A DNA stretch of 64,000 nt from positions 2,767,001 to 2,831,000 of the forward strand of contig NC_011420.2 of the NCBI RefSeq assembly GCF_000016185.1, in the 5' to 3' direction. The stretch is from Rhodospirillum centenum SW (GTDB lineage: Bacteria > Pseudomonadota > Alphaproteobacteria > Azospirillales > Azospirillaceae). A program made the position numbers and the translations under genes. Every line of letters begins with the position of its first letter. Position 1 is the first letter of the stretch. Of this stretch, positions 51,429-59,821 are shown piece after piece. A model generated the notes under the pieces. It was not told the origin of the DNA and made no database searches. It was given only the letters and a program-made list of their open reading frames with translations.

Positions 51429-51958
51429 TGCCCCGGCTTGCGGCGGAGGGTGTCGCGCAGCCGCGGCGCCTGGCGCAGGCTCTCGCGGAAGTCGGAGCGG
51501 TCGCTCGGGTCCTGCGCCGCCGGGCTGTCGAAGGACTCCTCCGCCCGCGGGGGCGGGGGGGGCGGCTCCTCGAACTCGGCGCGCAGCCGCTCGTATTCGG
51601 CCCGGTGGTATTCGTCCACCAGCATCATGTCGGGCATCGCCCGCCGCGGCGCGATGATGACGATCTCCTCCTCCGGGGCCACCGCCGGGGGCTTCGGCGG
51701 TTCCGGTTCGGGGGCCAGGGTGGGGCGCGGCCCCTCTTCCGGCGGGAGCAGGGGGTTGCGCGGCCGGGGCTGGTCCTGGGAAACGGCGGCAGGGGCGGCG
51801 ACGGCAGGGTCGGCGGCGGCCTGGGCCAGCGCCCCGGCCCCCGGCCATGCGGCCGTCAGGCAGAGCGCCAGGGCGGCCATGGCAAGGGGGGCGGCTCCCG
51901 GGGCGAGGGCGGGGCGGGGCGTCGGGACGGGGAACGCTTCCGGCCGGGATGCTGTCAT
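51425..51958 (-). CDS. Secreted or membrane-anchored Pro-rich hypothetical protein
   Basis: 177 residues. An N-terminal hydrophobic segment (LAMAALALCLTAAWPGAGAL) ends in a likely signal-peptidase site (ALA-QA). The mature part is Pro/Glu-rich, with EEEIVIIAPRRAMPDMMLVD and a basic tail ([20 protein letters not shown]). It is unrecognised. Its stop overlaps the peptidase start, suggesting a functional link or shared mRNA. Confidence 0.65.
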   Translation of the reverse strand: MTASRPEAFPVPTPRPALAPGAAPLAMAALALCLTAAWPGAGALAQAAADPAVAAPAAVSQDQPRPRNPLLPPEEGPRPTLAPEPEPPKPPAVAPEEEIVIIAPRRAMPDMMLVDEYHRAEYERLRAEFEEPPPPPPRAEESFDSPAAQDPSDRSDFRESLRQAPRLRDTLRRKPGQ

Positions 51959-51969
51959 GGCGACCCCCT

Positions 51970-52536
51970 TCAGTCCCAGCCGCCCAGCAGCGGGCGCATG
52001 CGCTTGCTGGCGGGATTGCGGATCTTCTGTGCCCCGTGCACATGCACGGGCGGCCCGTCCGTCGGCCCGCCGGCGCGCACGGGGCGCTCGGCGAAGCGGC
52101 CCAGGCTGATCATACGGTCGTACATAACGACGGCGGCCGCGACGGAGACGTTGACGCAGAACTTTGTCGGAATCCGGACGATGTGGTCGCAGCGCGCGAC
52201 CATGGCGGGCGACAGGCTGCCGCGCTCGGGCCCCAGCACATAGGCGGCGCGCAGCGGGTGGCGGAAGCTGGGCAGCACGACGGCATCGTCCGTCAGCTCC
52301 ACCCCGACGAGCTGGCAGCCCTCCGGCAGGGCCATGTCCGCGACCCGGTTCCAGGCATAGAGGGGCACATGCTCGTCGCCGCCGGAGGTGTCGGTGCGGC
52401 GCACCTCCGCCATGTCCAGGGCGGCGTTCACCGTGAAGACGAAGCTGGCCCCGAAGGCATGGCCCGTCCGCAGGATGGTGCCGACATTGCCCGACTTGCT
52501 GATCCCCTCGGCGCCGAGGGCGAAGTACCCACGCAT
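51970..52536 (-). CDS. TrmH/SpoU-family RNA 2'-O-methyltransferase
   Basis: 188 residues: NVGTILRTGHAFGASFVFTV (motif 1), AYVLGPERGSLSPAMVARCD (motif 2) and RIPTKFCVNVSVAAAVVMYD (motif 3). This is the deep-knot SAM site of SpoU enzymes, which methylate tRNA or rRNA ribose. The target base is unknown. A basic tail (KIRNPASKRMRPLLGGW) may help RNA binding. It precedes the Pro-rich gene by 11 bp. Confidence 0.9.
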   Translation of the reverse strand: MRGYFALGAEGISKSGNVGTILRTGHAFGASFVFTVNAALDMAEVRRTDTSGGDEHVPLYAWNRVADMALPEGCQLVGVELTDDAVVLPSFRHPLRAAYVLGPERGSLSPAMVARCDHIVRIPTKFCVNVSVAAAVVMYDRMISLGRFAERPVRAGGPTDGPPVHVHGAQKIRNPASKRMRPLLGGWD

Positions 52537-52669
52537 GATGTCCTTTCCCAGTCCCGGGCAGCTTGCACGAGCCCGACCGGCGCGGCAAGGTGTGCGCCCC
52601 GGGCCTGCCTACCGGAAAGGCACCCGACGACGCAACGAGACCGGGCCGCGACCGGCCCGCCGGTGACCC

Positions 52670-53857
52670 ATGTCCCACGACCGACACGACGCTTCCCCGG
52701 CCGGCTCCTGCCGGGGCCACGGCCATCATCATCACCATGACCACCAGCACGGCCACCCGCAGGGTCAGGGCGGTTGCGGTTCGGCGGGCGGCTGCGGCTG
52801 CACCGCGGCCCCGGAGGCGGACGCCGCCGACGCCCGCGTGACCCTGCCCGACGCCGCCGCCAACCCGATCCTGATCGAGGTGACGCGGGGGCCGCTGGCG
52901 GAGTCCGTCCACCGCGGCCGCGCCGTGGCCGTGGGGGCCGACGGCCATGTGGTGGCGTCCTGGGGCGACTGCCGGTCCCTGGTCTATCCGCGCAGTTCCA
53001 ACAAGGCGTTGCAGGCCCTGCCGCTGGTCGAGACGGGGGCGGCCGACGCCTTCGGCCTGGGCGACGCGGAGCTGGCGCTGGCCTGCGCCTCGCACAGCGG
53101 CGAGCCGATGCACACGGAGGCCGTGGCCGCCTGGCTGGCCCGCATCGGCCTGTCCGCGGACGATCTGGAGTGCGGCGCCCACGCGCCCTATGACGGCCCC
53201 ACCTGGGAGGCCATGCTGCGCCGGGGCGAAGGCTTCAGCGCCCTGCACAACAACTGCTCGGGCAAGCATACCGGCATGCTGACGACGGCGCTGCACCGGG
53301 GCGAGCCGACGCGCGGCTATGTCGGCTACCAGCATCCGGTGCAGCAGCGCATCCTGGGCGTGCTGGAACAGATGACGGGCCAGGACCTGGGCAGCGCCCC
53401 CTGGGGCACCGACGGCTGCTCCATCCCCACCATCGGCGTGCCGCTGGAGTCGCTGGCCTTCGCCATGGCGCGGCTGGCCGACCCGGTGGACCTGCCGGCC
53501 CGCCGGGCCGAGGCCGCCACGCGGCTGCTGCGCGCCTGGGGAGCACGGCCGGAGCTGGTGGGCGGCACCGGGACCTTCGACACCCGCTTCATGCAGGCGA
53601 CGGGCTCGCGCCTCCTGGTCAAGTCGGGGGCGGAGGGCGTCTGCTGCGCCGTCGTGCCGGAGGCCGGCATCGGCATCGCCGTGAAGATCGACGACGGCAC
53701 CGGCCGCGCCGCCGGCCCGGCCATGGCCGCCGTGCTGCGCCGGCTGGACCTGATCGACGCGGCGGCGTGGGAGCGGGTGCAGGCCCTGGCCCGGCCGCCG
53801 ATCCTGAACCGGCGCGAGGTCCGCGTCGGGGAACTGCGGGCGGCGCCGGGCTTCTGA
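52670..53857 (+). CDS. Asparaginase (Rhizobium etli type) with His-rich N-terminus
   Basis: 395 residues. From about residue 60 it follows the R. etli AnsA/ReAV fold, a serine-beta-lactamase-like asparaginase unrelated to E. coli type II: SSNKALQALPLVE (nucleophile Ser and Lys), HNNCSGKHTGMLTT (Cys and Lys near a zinc site), then GTDGCSIPTIGVPL (second Cys). The first 50 residues are unusual: CRGHGHHHHHDHQHGHPQGQ, followed by GGCGSAGGCGCTA, a likely metal-binding tail. It hydrolyses asparagine to aspartate and ammonia. No signal peptide is seen. Confidence 0.88.
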   Translation: MSHDRHDASPAGSCRGHGHHHHHDHQHGHPQGQGGCGSAGGCGCTAAPEADAADARVTLPDAAANPILIEVTRGPLAESVHRGRAVAVGADGHVVASWGDCRSLVYPRSSNKALQALPLVETGAADAFGLGDAELALACASHSGEPMHTEAVAAWLARIGLSADDLECGAHAPYDGPTWEAMLRRGEGFSALHNNCSGKHTGMLTTALHRGEPTRGYVGYQHPVQQRILGVLEQMTGQDLGSAPWGTDGCSIPTIGVPLESLAFAMARLADPVDLPARRAEAATRLLRAWGARPELVGGTGTFDTRFMQATGSRLLVKSGAEGVCCAVVPEAGIGIAVKIDDGTGRAAGPAMAAVLRRLDLIDAAAWERVQALARPPILNRREVRVGELRAAPGF

Positions 53858-53942
53858 CGCCCGGCCGCCGTTCCGGTCAGACGCAGCAAGAAACAACGGC
53901 CGGAAATCAACGGCCAGAAAACGACAGGAGGAGACGGACGAG

Positions 53943-54917
53943 ATGAAGGCAGTGGTGTGCAGGGCGTTCGGGCCGCCGGAGAGCCTGAGCCTGGAGGAGA
54001 TGCCGGCACCCGAGCTGGGCGCCGGACAGGTGCGGATCGCCATCAAGGCGGCGGCGATCAATTTCGCCGACACCCTGATGATCCAGGGCAAGTACCAGGA
54101 GAAGCCGCCCTTCCCCTTCGTCGCCGGCTTCGAGTGCGCGGGGCTGGTGACGGAGGTGGGCGAGGGGGTCGGGCATCTGCGCCCCGGCATGCGGGTGATC
54201 GCCCTGTCGCAGCAGGGCGCCTTCTGCACCGAGACGGTGGCCGACGCCGCGGGGGTCATCCCGCTGCCCGAGGAGATGGGCTTCGCCGAGGGCGCCGCCT
54301 TCCCGGTGGCCTACGGCACCTCCCACATCGGGCTGGTGGACCGCGGCCAGCTCAAGGCCGGGGAGACCCTGCTGGTGCTGGGCGCGGCCGGCGGCGTCGG
54401 GCTGACGGCGGTGGAGATCGGCAAGGCCCTGGGCGCGCGCGTGATCGCCGCCGCCTCCAGCCCGGAGAAGCTGGCCATCGCCCGCGCCCACGGCGCCGAC
54501 GAGACGATCGACTATGCGGCGGAGGACCTGCGCGCCCGGGTCAAGGAGCTGGCGCCCAAGGGCGTGGACGTGGTCTACGACCCGGTCGGCGGCGACGCCT
54601 TCGACGCCGCCCTGCGCTGCATGGCCTGGGACGGCCGGATCGTCGTCGTCGGCTTCGCCTCGGGCCGCATTCCCACGGTGCCGGCCAACCTGCTGCTGGT
54701 GAAGCAGATCGCCGTCACCGGGCTCTACTGGGGGGCGCACATGCGCAACAACCCGCAGCGGCTGGCGTCGAGCCTGATGGAGCTGCTGGGCCTCTACCGC
54801 GCGGGGAAGCTGAAGCCCCATGTCTCCCACGCCCTGCCGCTGGAGGACCATGCCCGCGCCTTCCGCCTGCTGATGGAGCGGCAGGCGACCGGCAAGGTGG
54901 TGCTGACGAACGACTGA
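53943..54917 (+). CDS. NADPH:quinone oxidoreductase (zinc-independent MDR family)
   Basis: 324 residues starting MKAVVCRAFGPPESLSLEEM after ACAGGAGGAGACGG. The family order is INFADTLMIQGKYQEKPPFP, FVAGFECAGLVTEVGEG, then the NADPH-binding LLVLGAAGGVGLTAVEIGKA and the C-terminal LEDHARAFRLLMERQATGKV. The catalytic-zinc ligands of alcohol dehydrogenases are absent, which favours a quinone or enoyl reductase. Two copies of an ACGGCC(G/A)GAAA repeat lie just upstream. Confidence 0.9.
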   Translation: MKAVVCRAFGPPESLSLEEMPAPELGAGQVRIAIKAAAINFADTLMIQGKYQEKPPFPFVAGFECAGLVTEVGEGVGHLRPGMRVIALSQQGAFCTETVADAAGVIPLPEEMGFAEGAAFPVAYGTSHIGLVDRGQLKAGETLLVLGAAGGVGLTAVEIGKALGARVIAAASSPEKLAIARAHGADETIDYAAEDLRARVKELAPKGVDVVYDPVGGDAFDAALRCMAWDGRIVVVGFASGRIPTVPANLLLVKQIAVTGLYWGAHMRNNPQRLASSLMELLGLYRAGKLKPHVSHALPLEDHARAFRLLMERQATGKVVLTND

Positions 54918-54963
54918 GGCCGGGGCCGGAGAGCGCGGACAGCAAGGCCGGCCTTAAAGAAGA

Positions 54964-54991
54964 CCGCCGCCGGGGAAGACCCCGGCGGCGG
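54964..54991. terminator. Bidirectional terminator hairpin
   Basis: Perfect 12-bp stem CCGCCGCCGGGG / CCCCGGCGGCGG with an AAGA loop, between the convergent quinone oxidoreductase and amtB genes. No T-tract, very stable. Confidence 0.7.
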
Positions 54992-55085
54992 CGGTGGGGG
55001 AGGTCACGGAGGCCTGGAGGACCATCCCCCGAGGAACTGCGGAACCGGGTCCCCGCCCCCCCTCGGGCCGGGGACCCGTCCGGGA

Positions 55086-56414
55086 TCAGTGGACCGCCTC
55101 GCCGTGCAGGGCGATGTCGAGACCGTCGCGCTCGGCCTCCTCATCGACGCGCAGGCCGACGATCAGGCGGGTGATCAGCAGGATCACGGCGGTGCCCACG
55201 GCCGACCACAGGATGGTGGCGCCGATGCCCCAGATCTGCGTCCAGACCTGACCGAGATTGCCGTCGATGAGACCGACGGCCGCGTCGCCGCCGATGGCCT
55301 GCCGGGCGAACACGCCGGTCAGGACCGCGCCGATGATGCCGCCCACGCCATGGACACCGAACACGTCCAGGCTGTCGTCATAGCCCAGCAGCTTCTTCAG
55401 GCCGGTGGAGGCGATGTAGCAGATCACGCCGGCGACAAGGCCGATGACCAGCGCGCCGACCGGATCGACGAAGCCCGACGCCGGGGTGATGGCGACCAGA
55501 CCGGCCACGGCACCGGAGATGATGCCCAGGACGGAGGGCTTGCGCTTCACCGCCCATTCCGTGAGCAGCCAGGACAACGCCGCAGCCGCCGCAGCCACCA
55601 TGGTGACCGCCATCGCCATGCCCGCACGGCCGCCGGCGGCACCCGCGGAGCCCGCGTTGAAGCCGAACCAGCCCACCCACAGCAGCGAGGCGCCGATCAG
55701 GGACAGGACGAGGTTGTGCGGCTTCATGTCCACGGTGCCGTAACCGCTGCGCTTGCCCAGGATGATGCAGGCGACCAGACCGGCGATGCCCGCATTGATG
55801 TGCACGACCGTGCCGCCGGCGAAGTCCAGCACGCCGTCCCCGAACAGGAAGCCGTTCGGATGCCAGACCCAGTGCGCGATCGGCGCGTAGACGATCAGCA
55901 GCCAGAGGGTCGAGAAGACCAGCAGGGCGGAGAACTTCATGCGATCGGCGAAGGCGCCGGTGATCAGCGCCGGCGTGATGATCGCAAAGGTCATCTGGAA
56001 CATCATGAACACCGATTCCGGGATCGTGAAGGCCACGGGGGCCTCCGTCCCGTCGCCCAGCGTGAAGGGCGTGTTCATGACATCGACCAGGCCCAGCAGG
56101 AACGCCTTGGACAGGTCACCGACGAAGGCGCTGCCGTTCCCGAAGGCAAGGCTGTAGCCGATGATCATCCACAGCACCGCGGCCAGGCAGCAGATGGCGA
56201 AGCTCTGCATCACCATGGCCAGCACGTTCGCCTTGCGGACCATGCCGCCATAGAAGAGGGCGAGACCCGGAATCGTCATCAGCAGCACGAGCGCCGTGGA
56301 CGTCAGCATCCAGGCCGTGTCGCCGGTGTCGATGGTGGGCGTATCCTGGGCGAAGGCCGCGCCCGGAAGCAGGGCCACGCAGGCCGCTAGCAGGAATGAA
56401 GTCAGACGGTTCAT
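55086..56414 (-). CDS. amtB: Ammonium transporter AmtB
   Basis: 442 residues. A cleavable N-terminal signal ([15 protein letters not shown]) precedes eleven helices. Family motifs: [56 protein letters not shown] (first pore His) and the second pore-His region [20 protein letters not shown]. It conducts ammonium across the inner membrane. The ATG at 56412-56414 follows GGGGAGCC. The usual glnK partner is not beside it. A sigma-54-like promoter upstream suggests NtrC control. Confidence 0.96.
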   Translation of the reverse strand: MNRLTSFLLAACVALLPGAAFAQDTPTIDTGDTAWMLTSTALVLLMTIPGLALFYGGMVRKANVLAMVMQSFAICCLAAVLWMIIGYSLAFGNGSAFVGDLSKAFLLGLVDVMNTPFTLGDGTEAPVAFTIPESVFMMFQMTFAIITPALITGAFADRMKFSALLVFSTLWLLIVYAPIAHWVWHPNGFLFGDGVLDFAGGTVVHINAGIAGLVACIILGKRSGYGTVDMKPHNLVLSLIGASLLWVGWFGFNAGSAGAAGGRAGMAMAVTMVAAAAAALSWLLTEWAVKRKPSVLGIISGAVAGLVAITPASGFVDPVGALVIGLVAGVICYIASTGLKKLLGYDDSLDVFGVHGVGGIIGAVLTGVFARQAIGGDAAVGLIDGNLGQVWTQIWGIGATILWSAVGTAVILLITRLIVGLRVDEEAERDGLDIALHGEAVH

Positions 56415-56477
56415 GTGGCTCCCCATTCTAGTGGGCGCGGGACCCGATCGGCCGCCGCACGCGCCGGGGTTCCCTAA

Positions 56478-56494
56478 TTCAAGGATCGTGCCGG
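56478..56494 (-). promoter_or_regulatory. Sigma-54-like promoter of amtB
   Basis: Minus strand CCGGCACGATCCTTGAA against consensus TGGCACG-N4-TTGCA: the -24 GG and ACG are kept; the -12 GC is GA. The start of transcription would be about 50 bp before the amtB ATG. amtB is a classic NtrC/RpoN target, which supports it. Confidence 0.5.
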
Positions 56495-56497
56495 CCC

Positions 56498-56515
56498 GGG
56501 AATCCGCGGATTCCC
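56498..56515. promoter_or_regulatory. 18-bp palindrome next to the amtB promoter
   Basis: GGGAATCCGCGGATTCCC is a perfect palindrome 3 bp upstream of the -24 box. It is too close for a typical NtrC enhancer, so another regulator of amtB or glgC is more likely. Confidence 0.5.
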
Positions 56516-56844
56516 TGGACCCGCTTCCGGACGATGCGTCATCGGGAAGCAGAAAGGGGGGCGTCCGGGCGGGGGGGTATGCCCAAGGATTGTGCAGATA
56601 CCGACAGCGCCAGAACCGCCGGATTCCTTCAGCCTTGCCGCCCGATCCCCCCGATCCGGAAGCCGCAAGCGGCCCGATCCGCACACCTGCACAGGAATTG
56701 GGCAGCTCTGCGCGCGCCGGTGCCGGCCGCAGCGCGACGACACCCCCGCGCGGGCATGGCCGCGCCGGCCCGGATATGGCACCTTCGCGCCTGCAACGGC
56801 CGGCCGATGCCGGACGGCTCGAAACGGCAGAGGGGATACGATTG

Positions 56845-58137
56845 ATGTTGCCCCAGGGGATCACCGACCCGCGGCTTGACCAGGAGCTGCGCCAGGCGCC
56901 GCGTCACGCGATCGCGCTGGTGCTGGCCGGCGGCCGCGGCAGCCGGCTGCGCCAGTTGACCGACCGGCGCGCCAAGCCGGCCGTCCATTTCGGCGGCAAG
57001 TTCCGGATCATCGACTTCGCCCTGTCCAACTGCATCAATTCCGGCTTCCGCCGCGTCTCGGTCATGACCCAGTACAAGTCGCACAGCCTGCTGCGACACC
57101 TGCAGCGCGGCTGGAACTTCCTGCGCGGCGAGATCGGGGAGTTCATCGACCTGCTGCCGGCGCAGCAGCGGATCGACGAGACGAGCTGGTATCAGGGCAC
57201 GGCCGACGCCGTGTACCAGAACCTGGACATCCTGCGCGGCCACCGCGCCGAATGGGTGCTGATCCTGGCCGGCGACCACATCTACAAGATGGACTACGCG
57301 GCGATGCTGTCGTGGCACATCCTGAACGGCGCCGACTGCACGGTGGGCTGCATCGAGGTGCCGCGGGCCCAGGCGACCGGCTTCGGCGTCATGCATGTGG
57401 ACGACCAGAACCGGGTCGTCGGCTTCCTGGAGAAGCCGGCCGATCCGCCGGGCATGCCGGGCCGGCCCGACATGGCGCTGTGCAGCATGGGCATCTACAT
57501 CTTCAACGCCCAGTTCCTGTACGACCAGCTCGACCGCGACGCGCGCGATCCCGCCTCCTCCCGCGATTTCGGCAAGGACCTGATCCCCTGGCTGGTGCCG
57601 CGGGCCAAGGTGCTGGCACACCATTTCTCGGACAGCTGCGTCTACAACCGTGCCCCGGGCTCGGAACCCTACTGGCGCGACGTCGGCACGGTGGACGCCT
57701 ACTGGGAGGCCAATCTGGACCTCTGCCACGTCTCCCCGTCCCTGGACCTCTACGACCGCAACTGGCCGATCTTCACCTACCAGGAGCAGTTGCCCCCGGC
57801 GAAGTTCGTGTTCGACGACGACAACCGCCGCGGCCATGCCGTGGACAGCATGGTGTCGGCCGGCTGCATCATCTCGGGCTCGGCGGTGCGGCGGTCGATG
57901 CTGTTCAACAATGTGCGCGTCCATTCCTATGCGTCGCTGACGGACGCCGTGGTGCTGCCCGAGGTGGAGGTCGGCCGCAACGCCCGGCTGAACCGGGTGG
58001 TGGTGGACCGCGGCTGCCACATCCCCGAGGGGCTGGTGGTGGGCGAGGACCCGGAGGAGGATGCCCGCCGCTTCCACCGCACCGAGGGCGGCGTCGTGCT
58101 GATCACGCGCGACATGCTGGCGCGGCTCGCGGGGTAA
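56845..58137 (+). CDS. glgC: Glucose-1-phosphate adenylyltransferase
   Basis: 430 residues. It makes ADP-glucose for glycogen. Motifs: [40 protein letters not shown], then [15 protein letters not shown], the catalytic [19 protein letters not shown] and a C-terminal beta-helix ([20 protein letters not shown]). The ATG at 56845 follows GCAGAGGGGATACG. Pairs with glgA 12 bp downstream. Confidence 0.97.
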   Translation: MLPQGITDPRLDQELRQAPRHAIALVLAGGRGSRLRQLTDRRAKPAVHFGGKFRIIDFALSNCINSGFRRVSVMTQYKSHSLLRHLQRGWNFLRGEIGEFIDLLPAQQRIDETSWYQGTADAVYQNLDILRGHRAEWVLILAGDHIYKMDYAAMLSWHILNGADCTVGCIEVPRAQATGFGVMHVDDQNRVVGFLEKPADPPGMPGRPDMALCSMGIYIFNAQFLYDQLDRDARDPASSRDFGKDLIPWLVPRAKVLAHHFSDSCVYNRAPGSEPYWRDVGTVDAYWEANLDLCHVSPSLDLYDRNWPIFTYQEQLPPAKFVFDDDNRRGHAVDSMVSAGCIISGSAVRRSMLFNNVRVHSYASLTDAVVLPEVEVGRNARLNRVVVDRGCHIPEGLVVGEDPEEDARRFHRTEGGVVLITRDMLARLAG

Positions 58138-58149
58138 GTGGGCGGCACC

Positions 58150-59667
58150 ATGCGGGTTCTGTTCGTTGCCTCCGAGTGCTTCCCGTATGTGAAGACGGGC
58201 GGCCTTGCCGATGTCGTGGCCGCCCTGCCGGCGGCGTTGCGGGAACTGGGGATCGATGCGCGCCTGCTGCTGCCCGGCTATCCGCCGGTGCTGGCGGCGC
58301 TGGGGGAGGCACGGCCGCTGCGCGACCTGCCGCCCCTGCCGGGGGCCGGCGTCCCGGGCGGCCGCCTGCTGGCCGGAACGGGGACGGCGGACGGGGCGCG
58401 CGGGCCGGGGGCGCTGGACCCCGCGGTGCCGCTCTACGCCCTGGACCTGCCCGCCTTCTTCGGCCGCGGGGGCAACCCCTACAGCGACGCCGACGGGACG
58501 GACTGGCCCGACAACGCGCTGCGCTTCGCCAGCCTGTCGGCGGCGGCCGCCCGCATCGGCCTGGAGGGCGACGGCGAGGGCTGGCGGCCCGAGATCATCC
58601 ATGCCCACGACTGGCAGACGGGGCTGGTCCCCGCCTATCTGCGCTTCGCCGCAGAACGGACGGGGGCGAAGCGCCCGGTCAGCGTCTTCACCATCCACAA
58701 CCTGGCCTTCCAGGGGCTGGTCCCGCCCGCCCTGCTGGCGGACCTGGACCTGCCGCCGCACAGCTTCTCCATCCACGGGCTGGAGTTCCACGGGAAGATC
58801 GGGCTGCTGAAGGCGGGTCTCTACTATGCCGACAAGCTGACCACCGTCAGCCCGACCTACGCGCAGGAGATCCAGGGCCCGGCGATGGGATTCGGGCTGG
58901 ACGGGCTGCTGCGCGCCCGCGCCCGCGACCTGAGCGGCATCCTGAACGGGGTGGACCTGGGGCTGTGGAACCCGGCGTCCGACCCGCTGATCCCGGCGCG
59001 CTACGACGCCACCCTGCTGGAGGCGCGGCAGGCCGCGAAGGCGGAACTGCGGCACGCCTTCGGCCTGGGCTCCGTCCCCGACGGCCCGCTGTTCGCCGTC
59101 GTCAGCCGGCTGACCCACCAGAAGGGCATCGACCTGGTGCTGGAGGCGCTGCCGCGCCTGCTGGCCCTGGGCGGCCAGCTCGCCATCCTGGGCACCGGCG
59201 ACAAGGTGCTGGAGCAGGCGGCAGCGGCGGCCATGCACGACCATCCCGGCCGCGTCGGGCTGGTGCGCGCCTATGACGAGGCCCTGTCGCACCGCATCCA
59301 GGCCGGCGCCGACGTGCTGCTGGTGCCGTCGCGCTTCGAGCCCTGCGGCCTGACCCAAATGTACGCCCTGCGCTACGGGGCGCTGCCGCTGGTGTCGCGC
59401 GTCGGCGGACTGGCCGATACGGTGACGGACGTGACGGAGTCGAGCCTCGCCGACGGCAGCGCCACGGGCTTCGTCTTCGAGCCCGTGGGCCTGATGCCCC
59501 TGATCCACGCGATGGAGCGGGCGGCGGCGCTGTGGCGGCGGCCGGATCTGTGGCGGACGGTGCAGCGCAACGCCATGGGGCGGGATGTCGGCTGGGCCGC
59601 CTCCGCCCGGCACTATGCCGACCTGTACCGGCAGGCGGTCATGGACACGACCCTGCTTTCCAAGTAA
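58150..59667 (+). CDS. glgA: Glycogen synthase (ADP-glucose)
   Basis: 505 residues, GT5 family. The N-terminus [20 protein letters not shown] has the ADP-glucose-binding KTGGLADV. Then [43 protein letters not shown], and the C-terminal [14 protein letters not shown] and [20 protein letters not shown]. It elongates alpha-1,4-glucan. Likely co-transcribed with glgC. Branching enzyme and phosphorylase genes are not in the window. Confidence 0.97.
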
Positions 59668-59821
59668 TATCTGCTGCGAGCCGAAGGAAAAATGGCTGAA
59701 TTCTTCCGCCTCATCGAAATGTGCACCGATCGTACTACCTCGGAAGTATAGTTTTCCTTATTTCCGACGGGACAGGACCGGCAGCAGGGCCGATGAACTC
59801 CGCAAGGCTGCGGGAAGGTCC

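Larger units (their letters stand above)
56415..56844. other. amtB / glgC divergent intergenic region
   Basis: 430 bp. It holds a sigma-54-like site, an 18-bp palindrome and another imperfect inverted repeat (GCTTCC at 56523-56528 and GGAAGC at 56545-56550, with CGATG/CATCG nested inside). Nothing else recognised. No glnK or sRNA seen. Confidence 0.45.

Noticed and set aside
52700-52760. His-rich tract as a cloning tag
   Set aside because: The tract has mixed His, Asp, Gln and Gly codons in genome-typical use and continues in frame into the asparaginase, so it is native.
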